A stretch of 64,000 nucleotides of DNA, taken from contig CADCXA010000055.1 in assembly GCA_902806565.1 (NCBI GenBank), positions 310,001-374,000 on the forward strand. Direction: 5' to 3'. Within the stretch, counting starts at the first letter, position 1, and the number at the start of each line of letters is the position of its first letter. The translations under genes and the position numbers were made by a program. Source of the DNA: Hypoxylon rubiginosum (lineage: Eukaryota > Ascomycota > Sordariomycetes > Xylariales > Hypoxylaceae). Of this stretch, positions 48,116-59,856 are shown piece by piece. The notes under the pieces were generated by a model, which was given only the letters and a program-made list of their open reading frames with translations, had not been told where the DNA came from and did no database searches.

Positions 48116-48475
48116 GGTACAGTGATCATACCATCATGCCGTTCAGCCTTTTAATCTTCCGACGTCCATGGAACGGTTGAACGTGGGATATATGCAGTCG
48201 GCCGATAGCTCACGGGAAATCTTCACATAGAAAAAATATGGATCTAAGTGGAATTGCGTAGGTGGTAAGCAGCGGCAATTTACGGCGATTATGTATATAC
48301 CTGGACCTATGAGGCGCATTAATCGGCTACAGGTATAATTATTCCCCTAAGCGGTGCACAATTACCCCTCCTTTACAATATCGCATAGCTGCATTAGATA
48401 CTGCATAAATGTAAGGACTGTATCCTACGAAGCATCCTCAACCCATCAATTTTCCACAGAGAGACTCATTTTAAA
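48116..48475. other. Intergenic, between two minus-strand genes
   Basis: Upstream of the rhomboid gene and 3' of the carboxypeptidase gene. No feature is seen. Confidence 0.5.
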
Positions 48476-50378
48476 CTACAGTTCTCCAATCTCCAGTTGA
48501 TCTTGATCCTTGAAACTCGACACAGGAGAAGCGTCAAAGTTCCTGATAAGGTCATAGTAGAACCGCACAAGCTCCAAGTGCGAATTCATATCCACCCGCT
48601 CATCAACAGTATGGGCATTGGCATTGCGTCCCTGGCGGGTAGGTGTCCAACGGTACACATGGCTAGTCAAGTCTGTGATGCCAAAGGTTAGCAACCACTA
48701 TCAAACTCGTCAAGGTCAGAGACTGCCGCAGATTTTACTTACTCAGATAATGGCGAGTATCTGTGTTGCCAGTCATTAGTTCTCCTACCGGAACGACCTT
48801 TCCGCCTTCAAAGGCAAAGCTGTGCTGAATCGTTCCCGAGAAAACATCCCAAACTGGCCCAGAACTAGGCGAGATGGGTGCGACCAAAGTCGGTTGGGAC
48901 GAGGTGAGTATAAGCGTGCCGTTATAATCCACCTCATACATTGGCTCAACAACGCCGTCCTCTATATCTTTCTCGAATTCGAAGTCAGGATTGTTATCTT
49001 CTCCTTTAAATGCTCTCACGCTCAGCCCGAATTTCTTGACAATGGGCTTGATCTGCTCTAGAATGTTGGCCTTCACCGTTGCTATTGAATCCTGGGGTGC
49101 AACGCGGTGGTTGACTCCGATCTTGATGTACTCGGGCATAGCGTTGATTTTCACTCCGCCGATGAAATAATCCACGGCCTGGGAAGTCTGTATACGATAC
49201 TGAGTCGCCCTATCAATTGTTGCTAGTTCGTCTGTCAATGTCTCCAAATCTCCTTTGTTAATTAGCTTGGTGATTTTCGGTGCGGCATCCGGTGAGTACC
49301 TCGCCTGGCAGACGAAGTGGTTGTAGATCGGCGAGCCCTTGATGAGTTTAGGCTTCCATGGGTTAGATTCGAGCTGGTTGACAAATTCAGACATGATGCC
49401 AATGCCCGTGTGGGGATATGGCGTCGATGAATGACCTCCGTTAACATAGAGTTCTAGCCAGATGTCGACGTGACCCTTTTCCATAACAGCAGGGAGAGCG
49501 TCTATAACACATAATCAGTGAGAGCACATAAGACCACGCTTCCACGCTACTCACATAGTGTATCACTTCCGAGCAGTTGCAAACCCATTCCTCCTTCATC
49601 AAGTATTAGCGCCATTGAATCGGGACCGTACAGATCTTCCAAGTATTTTCCGATGTGGCCAGCGCCTCGACGGCCAGAGCATTCCTCGTCGAATCCGAGC
49701 GCAAGGATTATAGTTCGTTTCGGTACCCATTGAGGATTTGAAAGCAGTGTTTCTAGCGCAGACATAAGACCAGTCAAGCTGTTCTTGTCATCCGAAGCTC
49801 CTCGTCCCCATAACCACTCCCCATCGAAGTAAGCAGAGAAGGGTGGGTACTTCCAAGTCGAAGCATCAGCAACAGGTACCACGTCTTGGTGCGCTGCCAG
49901 CATTAGGGGCTTGAGCGAAGAGTCGGACCCTTTGATCGTGTATACTAAGCCGAAAGTATTCACAGTTTCGCGGTCCATTCGAAGATGGCTAAAGACTAGT
50001 TAGTCGGAGGGGGCAGTAATACGTCACGGCCTCTTCTTACAGGTTAGGATATAAGGCAGCGAAAGCTCTGTGTAGATCATAGAATATGTTCCACCTAGAA
50101 TCCTCGCCTGGCTCTCCATTATCGTCGAACGAGATTGAAGGTACCTTTACAATCGTACCGTGCCTTTTGACCTGGAGAAGCAATGCTTCGTGATCAGAGA
50201 AGATGTCCCCAGCAGCTGGTAGTCCGTCCTCCGAAGGGTCTAACGCCGCGGGAACATCACACTTGAATTCGGATGATGAGACATCATCGAGAACTTGTTG
50301 GGCCTCATTCTGAAGAAGAGATCGAGCAAGAGTGCTCGTTGACAGAAAGGCGGCTACAAGAGCCAACTTGGGCACCAT
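48476..50378 (-). CDS. M20 family carboxypeptidase S (vacuolar Gly-X carboxypeptidase)
   Basis: Predicted 575-aa zinc carboxypeptidase that releases C-terminal residues from peptides in the vacuole. Exons: 50378-50041, 49988-49555, 49501-48743, 48672-48476; introns of 52, 53 and 70 nt with GTAAGA, GTGAGT and GTAAGT donors. ATG 50378 is chosen since it starts a signal sequence (MVPKLALVAAFLSTSTLA) and the frame upstream lacks ATG. Active-site blocks: AAHQDVVPV (His146, Asp148), GRGASDDKNS (bridging Asp), GFDEECSG (base and metal-ligand Glu) and NTDTRHYL (metal His). NGGHSSTPYPHTGIG marks the M20 dimerisation lid. All catalytic residues are present. It matches yeast Cps1 by type. Confidence 0.93.
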
Positions 50379-51119
50379 GATTGTGTTGTTACGAGGCACA
50401 CACCACGAACTACAAAAGTTCAAATTGAATGGTTCCGAGAATCAGCAGCGGAGATGCAACGGCAACTTTGAATAAATATTTTGGCTCATCCTACTTGACA
50501 GCTACTTAACAGCTACCCCAACTATCTACTCTTAATGATACCTAAGGGCTCACCCTGGAAGGAATATTAACTCTGAATGGCCAATTCGACTCGACATCAT
50601 ACCTTCATTGTAGATAAGACGGCCATGTACGTAATGGAGCAGTAGGAGAATGCCGAAATACAAGGACCTTATCACATAATTTAGGTCGTGAACAGCCGAA
50701 GCTCGAACTGCCCAAGACGGTCAGGACGGTGAGGTGGAGAAAGAGATAGGGACCCCAGCTGTTGACGATCTTGCTACAGTACCGTACCTACCTCCAGCCT
50801 ACTCCGAATGTCGGTTCAACCGATGCGATGCCCCCGCAGTGTCCCGCAGGTACCCACCATCTGTGCCCCTGTACCCCCGTGGCCCAAGCTCCCTTCTATC
50901 CCCGCAGACAAGGGAATCCAAAAATCTTATCGATAATGCATTACGCCCCTCCTTGTACCCAATAGCTGCATAAATGCACGTAATTCTCTCCAGGCAGCTT
51001 TTACATTGCGACAGCATCAAACGACGTTAAGTCGAGAGTTCTGCTATCCTCCAGCTCTTTAACCTTCAACTTTGCATGACGGCACCTGCGAAAATACAAG
51101 TATCCCAACCAACATCATC
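50379..51119. other. Divergent intergenic region
   Basis: Shared upstream region of the carboxypeptidase (minus) and Tma17-like (plus) genes. No other gene is seen. Confidence 0.5.
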
Positions 51120-51695
51120 ATGTCTTCCGAACAACCCATAAACCCAGCCCGCTTCGCTGAAGCTCTGAAGGACCTCCCCTCTGAGAGCCTCGCCTTAAAA
51201 GTCGCCGAGCTACGCAACTCGATAGCCCACCTCGACTACTCCAACGCCGAGCTGAAGCCCTACGCCGAAGGACGAGCACCAACGCTCGACCAGCAGGGAG
51301 GACCCGCGCAACCAGATCAGGACTGCATCGACGCCATCGCGGAGAACGAGGCCGTCATCGCCCGCATGCAAGAGCGCATCGAGCTGATACGCAAGGAGGT
51401 CGAAGGCCGGGGACTAAGCTGGCGGGAGTTTCAAGGCAAACCCGACGAGGAAGAGGCAGAAGCTGGCACTGCGGCTGGCAGCAGCAGCGACGCTGCCGAT
51501 GCTAGTAACTTGACCAACGGAGTAAACGGACACGCAACAAACGGAGAGGCAGAACACCCGGCATGGCGGGACGGTACCTTCCAGGCTGGAACGTTAGCCC
51601 AGCTAAGTCTAGAAGACCGAGAGCTCTTGAGACAGCTGGAGAGTCGTTTGCCGCCTGACGACGACGAAGATCAGGAGGGCGGTATGCATTTATAA
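51120..51695 (+). CDS. Tma17/Adc17-like proteasome assembly chaperone
   Basis: Single-exon 191-aa protein from ATG 51120 (MSSEQPINPARFAEAL). Two predicted helices form a hairpin: LKVAELRNSIAHLDYSN and AIAENEAVIARMQERIELIR. This pattern, with invariant N-SI-HL--SN and -ENE--I--M-ER, is what I recall of yeast Tma17/Adc17, a chaperone of the Rpt3-Rpt6 ATPase pair that boosts 26S proteasome assembly under stress. The C-terminal half is Ala/Ser/acidic and probably disordered. The family assignment rests on motif memory only; a prefoldin-like hairpin protein is the alternative. Confidence 0.6.
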   Translation: MSSEQPINPARFAEALKDLPSESLALKVAELRNSIAHLDYSNAELKPYAEGRAPTLDQQGGPAQPDQDCIDAIAENEAVIARMQERIELIRKEVEGRGLSWREFQGKPDEEEAEAGTAAGSSSDAADASNLTNGVNGHATNGEAEHPAWRDGTFQAGTLAQLSLEDRELLRQLESRLPPDDDEDQEGGMHL

Positions 51696-52278
51696 CACGG
51701 CCTTCAGGATACGACTATGACATAGCGAATTCGCGAGAGCGGGTGTTACATGTTTGCATGGGGGCAATGGAATGGCATGGGACAGCGGCGTTAGGACTGT
51801 GTTATGAAAAGGAAAATGTCGTTTCGTGCTTGCTACGAGGTACATAGCAGGAACTGGTTAATTCTGCAGGGCAGAGATGAATGGCAAGGTACTTCATAGA
51901 CGGTTCGTCAATCTAATAATCACGTCTAGAAAATACAGCTAAAACAATACAGTATTGCAAAGTCATCAGGAGACAGAATTCAAGCAATGCTACCTCACCA
52001 TCTCCTAAATCACTAAACTGTGTCCTTGTGAACTTGAGAGTCCGATGTTTGGTTTATACGTCCGATGGCTTCCTTTACGTATATATAAGCGACCTCCATC
52101 CATGTATCCCCTAGGATCATATCAACCTCAAACTTCTTGAAAGGAAAGTTGCTATCTTAAATCATTCAAAAGGCAGCCCCATATGTGCAACATCTTCCAT
52201 ATCCGCACTCAGACCACCTAGACAGATGGCGAGAACCTCGTCAAGGATATCATCAGAGAATATGCGTCCTTAACAAAT
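51696..52278. other. Convergent intergenic gap
   Basis: 3' ends of the Tma17-like and P450 genes face each other. No feature is seen. Confidence 0.5.
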
Positions 52279-54333
52279 CTACACAATCACCACTCTAACT
52301 CCCTTGCTTTCACTCTTCACCAAAGGCACAAACATATCGTGGTCATATTTGACATCTTCCTCGGTCGTCTCGAATAGGCGCATATGTGGGAATACCCGTA
52401 AGATTAGTGCCGCGAGGCAGAGATACAGCTCGCAGAGCGCAAGACTAGGAAGAAATCAACATCAGCACGAGAAGAGGGCGTGGGAATGAATTGGAGTTTT
52501 AAGACGAAAAGGAACTTACTTCATTCCAGGACACATTCTACTACCCTTGGAGAACGACAGGAGGTAGCGCTCGAGCTCCCTATTCCGCTGCATGCTGTCG
52601 TCGAGCCACCGCTCCGGGACGAACGAGTACGGGTCCGGGAATAGGGTCTCGTCGTGGTGCACCATGACATTCGACATGCCGATACCGTAGCCGCGGGGGA
52701 TAACGTGCTCGACTTTCACGGCATCACTACTTCCCTTGGGCGTCCACTCGCCGCGGTAGACGAGGTCTTCTTCTGTCGCTGCTCGCGCGCTGCGGGCAGA
52801 TATGCCGTACGACAACCGTAGCCCCTCCTGCATGACCGCGCCGAAGTACGGCAGCTGCTCGAGGGTCGTCCAAGAGGGCAAAGATAGCGGGTCTTTGACG
52901 GCCGCGCGAAGCTCTTCGGTCAATTTCGACATTATATCAGGTCGCGTCAGAAGGTAGTAGGTCATGACAGAAAGCGTCCAGCTGACGGTGTCGGTGCCGC
53001 CGCCCAGGACGGAAGCGGCCTCATCCACGAGCCGGACCACGGTTTTCTCCTCCGGCGGAAGGTCCGAGTTTAGAAGCTCGCCGAAGATGGTGGGACGGTC
53101 GCGCACGATTCCCGCGTCCGTGCTGATCTTGGTCTTCCTGATCTGGTTAGGAATATCGGTCTGGTTTTGTCAGCTCTGGTCTATTCGCCGCTCATATGCT
53201 CCATACGTACGTCCAAAGTCCGAATCAACAAGGCCATGTCCCTAGGCAGATATCTTACGAACCTTGCCACATTGTTAGCTATCAAGGGAAAGGTACATAT
53301 CTAGATGCAACACGATATATCTTACCACGAACTTGCCATAGCGGTGTGCTTCAGGAATGGGAAAAAGCGGAAGAGGAAAACCGTCTGGAGGAGCGAGTAC
53401 ATGGGTTCTCGGAAATTGGGCTCCCACGAATCCTGCGCGAGAAAGCCGAAGCTCTCGCCAAAGCTGTAGTACGAGATGACGTCCGCCGTAAAGCACTATA
53501 ACACCTAGAGTCAGAATGACCTCTACGAAAAGGGACATCGGAGATCAAAATGTATCATGGTGGTAACACGTTCCAAATAAGCTAGACTGGGAAGCCTCAA
53601 GTTCGTAAAGGGGTCAAAAAGGGGGAGGTGATGGTAAGAAGCGGAGAACATACGCTGTAAGCCGTCTGGGCGTTGATGGGCTCGTCCTTACCTGCACAGG
53701 CAAGTAATTTGTTGCAGAAGCGCTGGACTAAGAGTTGGATCTGTGGCTCGAGCCGCGCGATCTGGGTCCTCGAAAAGAACTTGGCTACCGGAGCACGGCG
53801 TATGCGATGGTGGTCATGATCGGAGGTCGCAAAAAACGAGTTTTCCATACTAAGTAACATGAGATTCGGCTGTCTGGCAAGAGAAAGATCGGTATAACAA
53901 AAGGGGTCTTCTTACGCCGAACCGCTGACTTGATGCAGCGGCTTGTCACGCTTTCGGCCGACTCCTGCGTAGATTTCGTCGATAAACTGAGCATCATTAC
54001 AGTGTACTTCATTTGGATTGATGCGAACAATTGGACCTTGTTCTTATTAGATATGTTCTCGCGTCCTTGAGTGTAGAGTGTACCGTAAACCTCATGCATC
54101 TTCTGGATCTCCTTAGTGTATCGCCCGAATTTCACGACATCGTACCAAAATTCGGGTAGGTACGTTGCGGTTGCTAACTTCGGCCCGGGTATGTGGCTGA
54201 GAGGGTGGAACGGAGAGAGATTCCATAAAGCCAGAAGTAGCCTGTAGGCAATCCAGCCGCAAACGAGGAAGAGGGCATTCCTTGACGTTAGGAACGAGGT
54301 CACCGTGCCCAGGACAGTGTTTTGAAGGGCCAT
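52279..54333 (-). CDS. Cytochrome P450 (CYP58/trichodiene-oxygenase-like)
   Basis: Complete seven-exon P450 of 525 aa: 54333-54084, 54036-53916, 53849-53654, 53495-53326, 53262-53211, 53142-52520, 52444-52279. All phases add up, and the spliced text gives the expected blocks [27 protein letters not shown] and [13 protein letters not shown]. An N-terminal membrane anchor (about 15-38) precedes the hinge [20 protein letters not shown]. The I-helix is GGGTDT (310-315), where the usual A/G-G-x-(D/E)-T-(T/S) is met. ExxR is EGLR (369-372), and the haem loop [10 protein letters not shown] has Cys467. The hinge and the [10 protein letters not shown] block recall the group containing trichodiene oxygenase, but no terpene synthase lies here, so the substrate is unknown. 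Confidence 0.93.
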
Positions 54334-55703
54334 CGGTAGAAAGATCGGTGAGATTTATGCAGCTGGACTTGAGATGTGTAACAGACATGATGAATAGGTA
54401 AATTTCTTTTTCATGTTCAGCACTACAGTGCTACCATTTAATAACTTTGTGATACTGTCACTCTAACCGTTGAAGTACTCCAGATTTACCATCCAGCCAC
54501 CCGTAGACTTGCCACTGCGGGGGTACCGCAACGATACGTTTCATGATAGGTAGTAAACAGGGGAAATAGTTCGCGATAATGTGTCGTGTTTATGTAAAAG
54601 CTGCATTATCAGTTGGAGAGATGGCGTATAAACCATCAAAGCCACCCAGTAGGAATAGAGGCTGCTCCCACACGAATTCCAAGCTATTAACCAGCCAATC
54701 CAATCAGAGGGCCTGTCCTACCACCACCCTTGCTTCACACACAGAATTTACATTTGGATACCTACCTGTATGTGAACTATCATATATCCGGGGGGGGGGG
54801 GGGGGTTACCGTTTCTATGTTGCTTATCCTGTAGCTGTTTTATTATTGCCATGTATCAGCGGAATATATCGCGATCACATTGGAAATGGAAACACGAATC
54901 ACCTCTATTCCTGTGAAAAGGTTGTATGGCTCATGATATTCAATTCCACCCAGAAACAACAGGTTCGAGTCACATATGAACTGCTTCGTAATTCTATCAT
55001 GTGTAAGGGAAATTTGATCTCGTATTATCAGATCTTGGGTTGTGTGATAGTAAACATCCCTAAGCTTAGGATGATATTATCCCACCGTGAAACCCCTACA
55101 ACTCTAGACCTAGAGACGGGAGAACAAAGGCCATCGCATGAAGCCCAGGCCACAGTGGGACCAGGGAGAAAAAAAGTAATCTCTGTACTGAAACGGCCCG
55201 CAACGCCACAGCGGCACGTTAGGTTATGCGGAGAGGGACGATGTCACGATCGTACGAAGAGCAAACACTAGTGGGAGCAAACATTGCTATTATTCCAAGC
55301 TTCAAGGGAATCCCGGATACCAGGTCCCGGGGCTGATGCCGCCGGGTTAGCTTCTACGATTGGCGCCTTTACAAGGTTGCCATTGGCTTGTCATATTTCC
55401 AAGAAACGACCTCGTCATCCTCTCTAAACTTCTGTTCAACCTTCTAGGCTTAGCTGGCTGGTTAGGTCTGAGCTCAGCACGGGAGCTCCCGCGGCCCATT
55501 CTGGACCCTCTCGTCGAGTCTTCACAGGAAGGGGAGAAAAAGCAAAAGCAAAAAGGCGTTGCATAGTCCTTGGATGAGAATTGAACATGTAGAATAAGTC
55601 AGTAGAATGATCCCGTATAATAATATGATAGTGCCAGCACAACTGTCCACTTGGGTTGTTCTGTATCCGCATTTTGAGATTATTTTGTCCTTTCCTAGAC
55701 AAT
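54334..55703. other. Divergent intergenic region with G16 tract
   Basis: Shared upstream region of the P450 (minus) and the seven-helix protein (plus). A 230-codon plus-strand frame (54579-55271) crosses the G16 run and is judged spurious. Confidence 0.45.
54790..54805 (+). repeat. Homopolymer G16
   Basis: Sixteen consecutive G bases. Length may be affected by sequencing error. Confidence 0.8.
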
Positions 55704-57267
55704 ATGGCTTCTGTTGACCCTAATGCCCGATACATCCCTCTACAGGGCCTCTCTCTTGCCATTGTTGTTGTGTCCTCGATATTTCTCTTTTTCTCCGTCC
55801 TAGCAGTTGGTGGAAGAACGTATAGTAAGTATTTTATACAGTCTTGTCTTACCCCTTCTCGTCTTAATATTGGCGTACGAACTTTGGTGAACAATGCTTC
55901 AAAGACTACTGGCCCCCGAAATAGCCCTTGGTGTCTCAGGTCCCACGTTATACTAGCGGACGTACTAACTTCAAATCTGTACTTAGTCAGGTTTGCGGAA
56001 AGAGTATTTGGTTTAGACGATGGTCTAATGCTGTTTGGAACGGTATGATAACCCCATCTAGTTGAAATTCCTATTAACAATAGCATATGTCTCGGCCTTC
56101 AGCCCGTTGACGAAAAACTAACGAAACACACTAGGTTGTATACATCGCCACAGTTGCCCTCTCCAGCTACGCCGCCTTCGTGGGGCTCGGTTCTCACGAT
56201 GATAAGCTCAACGAATTCTTTGCCGAGGAAGGCAAGAAGTACTTTACAATCTGGATCCTCGTGTACGTCCACGCGTTGGCGACGATCAAGTCTTCTATTT
56301 GTATAACTATACTGCGAATTGCTGGAACGAGGAGGACGATGAGGATAGCGGTTTGGGTCTTACTTGCCATCACCTGGGCTTCCTATTTAGTAACCTTCAT
56401 TGGAGACATGCTGTTCTGTCGTCCTATTGAGGCAACCTGGAAGCCGCAGCTGGTGGTCTCTGGTGAGGCGACTTGCGCACCCATGGAGTTGATGATTGGT
56501 CTCAGTCACACCGCTACCGGCTCGACAGTCGCGACCGACTTGGCTTGTGCCGTCTTGCCTGGGATCATACTTTGGAACACACAGATGAACAAGAAGGCGA
56601 AAATCTCCGCCTATGTCCTCTTGTCCTTTGCTTCTATGTAAGTATCCTTCCCAGCAGTTGGTTGACGCAGAACTAATCAAACCTCGTCACCAGGGCGTCG
56701 ATCGTCACTATAATCCGCGCGTTCTATATCACTCATTACAACACTCCCCTAGATAATCTACTGTGTAAGTCCCCCTTAGCACCGTCCAGCTAGCCTCAGC
56801 TGAGAAACTTGGCTGACATACCATCCTTCCTTTCTGTAGTCTGGGTCGGACACATTGCCCTCCTTTCCAATATGGAGATAGGAATTGGCTGCATAGCCAG
56901 TTCCGTCCCTACTCTACGCCGATTGTTTGTTCGAAAAGTAGACAGCTCGCAGGCGAGCTTGAGGAAACCTTGGGACCGTCGCGGCCCCAAGTCTCTCATC
57001 ACGTTCGGCAGCCTCCCCAACCACGAACGCGGATCCGGATCTCGAAGCAAATTCCGCAACCCAACCGACACAGGCTTCAGCCTTACCACTGTGCATGCCC
57101 AAGGCGACTGGGAACGGCTACAAGACGGAGATTCAGATAAGAATACGCAAACTGAGAACGGCGCTCACGGTAATGGCGGGATTCGAGCCGACTATACATA
57201 TGCGGTAGAGCTCTCCCAGTCTTCCAAGCAAGGCAAGACATTCTACATAAGTGGTGAGGGAATTTGA
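55704..57267 (+). CDS. Pth11/rhodopsin-like integral membrane protein
   Basis: Predicted 392-aa seven-helix protein of the fungal rhodopsin-domain (Pth11-related, CFEM-less) family, possibly a surface receptor. Exons: 55704-55824, 55987-56042, 56135-56637, 56694-56764, 56840-57267. Introns of 162, 92, 56 and 75 nt have GTAAGT or GTATGA donors, and the phases close. Family motifs: RTYIRF...FGLDDGLMLFGTV, YFTIWILVYVHALATIKSSICITILRI, a TM helix with FCRPIEATWKP, a Cys-bearing extracellular loop, SFASMASIVTIIRAFYI, and WVGHIALLSNMEIGIGCIASSVPTLR ahead of the tail. The ~110-aa cytosolic C-terminus is Ser/Thr/Asn-rich. Intron 1 is a multiple of three and has no stop, so retention would keep the frame. 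Confidence 0.87.
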
Positions 57268-57997
57268 TTCTGTAGGAACAAGTGTCCTCCATATTGGAAC
57301 CAAATGGCCATTGCAAGACAATGAATTGCGACTCATTTTGGCATCTGTTCATTTTTCTTGTAACCTTTGTACACATATTTCCTTTCCCTTGGGTCTTCAG
57401 TGTCTAAAAATTAAACTAGATAGGTAGCTTCAAGACCTTTAACAGGTTCATGTTAGAATAGTGCGCACATTTATAAACCAGGCGAAGAAAACATCGCAAG
57501 TGATCACCTGCTGAATCAAATAAGCAGTCATTCCGGCTTACTACTACACACATGTAGTGCCCTGGCTTCTGCAGTCGTCGCTGATCCTGACATTCACCAT
57601 AGCACAAGCTCAAACCATACATCAACGATGCTCATGATCACACAACTCTTCCCCTTTACGCAGATTGGTGTCTATCTAAATGCTGAGGTAACAGCAATAG
57701 CAGTGGCCTTTCATTGCAATGTCTGATAAATCGAGAATCCTACCCTGACTTCTATCAAAGTCATTAAAGTAGCTGCCCGAGAATATTCCTTTAGACAAAG
57801 CACCATGTGAGTATGTCTGAGCCATTCTCTCCCGGCCTTTAACAATAGGTCGTAATGTTAATCTTAGGCTATGTGTGAAGACCCTGTCTACCTTTTTCTT
57901 GGGGCCTACCTACTATGAGATGTTGCTTTGACGAAACTTGTAGTACTAGGCACGCAAGCAATAGCTCCACCATGCTAGTATGTTCCCTCGTAGGATA
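57268..57997. other. Intergenic, left of repeat copy B
   Basis: No gene is seen between the seven-helix protein and the dispersed repeat. Confidence 0.5.
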
Positions 57998-58352
57998 TAT
58001 CAACTTCTCTTTATTTCATTAGTACTGCCACAATTTCACCGGCCAATCAGATACTTAGAATCGCCCCGCACTTTTCGACGTTTTCCTTCGCAGTTCTATC
58101 GCAACAAGGTCTATAAAGGTGCAAATTGTATCAAAAGGTCACGCAAAACGAGCTCTATCTAATGGTACTAATTATTACTCTTTTTAAGAGGTAGTGAAAA
58201 AGATCAATTGATTCTACGAAGAATTCATCGGACGTGCGCTGATGTGTGGCTAGCCAATCAGAGCCTTGAAAGCTCAGACTCATGTGTGGCTGACCCCCCC
58301 CCCCCCCCCCCCCCCCCTATCTCCCGGCCGAAGGACGGGTCACGCAGCTAGT
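57998..58352 (+). repeat. Dispersed repeat, copy B (putative LTR) with C24 tract
   Basis: Partner of 3104-3448 in the same orientation. It differs by scattered substitutions and by replacement of about 25 bases with a run of 24 C (58294-58317). Its 3' end lies 246 bp before the ATG of a gag-like frame, the place expected for a 5' LTR plus leader. No clear primer-binding site follows it. Confidence 0.75.
58294..58317 (+). repeat. Homopolymer C24
   Basis: Twenty-four consecutive C bases within repeat copy B; absent from copy A. Confidence 0.85.
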
Positions 58353-58598
58353 CCTTCCATAATTGTCTACAGCTTTGTCCTATAGGGGATGTTTTAGACA
58401 TTCAACTTCCCTAAAATTTGCTTGCCTAAGGTACCAATAACAACTACCGTAGTCCGTGCCTCCTTATCTTAACTTACTTAATTCCCTAGATCATCCTCTT
58501 CCTTCCAACACTTCCATCCCCCAGCTACAACACCACGCGATCTGAATTTAGCACTAGCTTCCCTTTAGCGATACCCTCGATCTGCCACCCTTTTCAGT

Positions 58599-59318
58599 AT
58601 GGCACCCAAAGGCCGGGACGAGAGTGGCCTTGACACCAGCTACCCTGGTATATCATCAGCAGACACTAGGTGTGCACAATGCGCTCTTAACTCGGATAAC
58701 ATCAAGCGTCTTGATCTAAAGATTGACAGCCGCTTTGATGAAACGAAGAACGTGATCAGACTCACATCGAGCCTCATATTGCAGCCGCTCATAACCCTGC
58801 TGGAGCGTATGCTTAATATCATTTCCACGCAACACGCGGCGGCTAATACAGCGCCTGACATCCCAGTTAGCAACCAAGCTGCTGGTACTACCTCTGCTAC
58901 TGCCGTCGGCCCCGATCCTCGGCCCAGTCTGACCAGCACCGAAGCCATGTTCTACTATTTGGGGCGACAGGAGCTTGCTTATTTCCGGCCCCCTACAGTA
59001 GGGGAGAATATCACCGGTGTCGTCTACACCGATACCAGCGGTCGCAGAGGTCGCTCATTAACATTCACTGACGTCGAGTGCTTCATTAGCCATCTCAACG
59101 TCTTCCTATACAATCACCCTATCACCTACGACCATGAGCAGGAAGCTATGCCGCTGCTTACAAGCTTGCTCACTGGCCCCGCATACGAGTGGTGGAGCAA
59201 GGAAGTGACCGAAGAATATCGTGATACGTTAAACGCTTTTGGTATCCGAGCACTCATTAACGCACTCAGGGACCGCTTCGGTGGCATTATGCATCGCTAC
59301 CATAAAAAAGCACTTTAG
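58599..59318 (+). pseudogene. Retrotransposon gag-like remnant
   Basis: Open frame of 239 aa (ATG 58599) resembling the capsid (retrotrans_gag) part of a Ty3-type element. After a variable N-terminus, DVECFISHLNVFLYNHPITYD, then LTSLLTGPAYEWWSKEV and ALRDRFGG, give the helical capsid core with the conserved A-x-x-W-W pattern. It stops before any CCHC zinc knuckle, and no protease, reverse transcriptase or integrase frame follows, so the element is truncated. Unlike the central block it is not AT-rich, so it either escaped RIP or is a single-copy leftover or domesticated frame. Confidence 0.65.
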
Positions 59319-59856
59319 GGTCATCGTATGCCTCGCGGGAACGGCTAGTCTTACGGGTAGTGGTTAATAGAACATTGGTATTGCCTATGGGAACTAGTAG
59401 ATGGACGTGGTGCCTTGAAGATGCTTCCCGATGGGCGTCGACGGCTTCCATCAATATTGCTGATTAATAATAAGACTTAATAATAATTGAGAGGTAGAGC
59501 TCAATTGATCATATACTTATAATGCCTTCTGTAAAATTACGTGATCTTAACTGATGAATGTGAGCCCGAAAATGTAGAAGAGTGGTCCTTCAAGATTCAA
59601 TAGTGATAAAATGAGCTGAGAAAATGGCCAGAATTTGGCCTAAATAGGGTGGAACATTACTATGCCTCCTTATTACAAGAGTCACGTTAAAACTCCATTT
59701 GAATATCGGTATGTCATTTCAACGACCACGACGTGGCCCATTTTATTGTCTCTAGAGCTAACTCGGGGGAACAATCTGATACGAAGGGTAGAGCTATATA
59801 CATGGTGGGTAGTCGAATATGTACGGCTAGAAAACCTCTGCCTCTCAGCGGATTGT
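59319..59856. other. Intergenic, 3' of GH7 and gag remnant
   Basis: No gene or remaining retrotransposon domain is visible. Confidence 0.5.

Noticed and set aside
54579..55271. 230-codon plus-strand frame in the P450 promoter region
   Set aside because: Crosses a G16 homopolymer and shows no domain, signal or codon bias; a frame of this length can occur by chance in 64 kb.
55436..56086. 216-codon minus-strand frame
   Set aside because: Overlaps the 5' exons of the Pth11-like gene antisense and has no recognisable motif.
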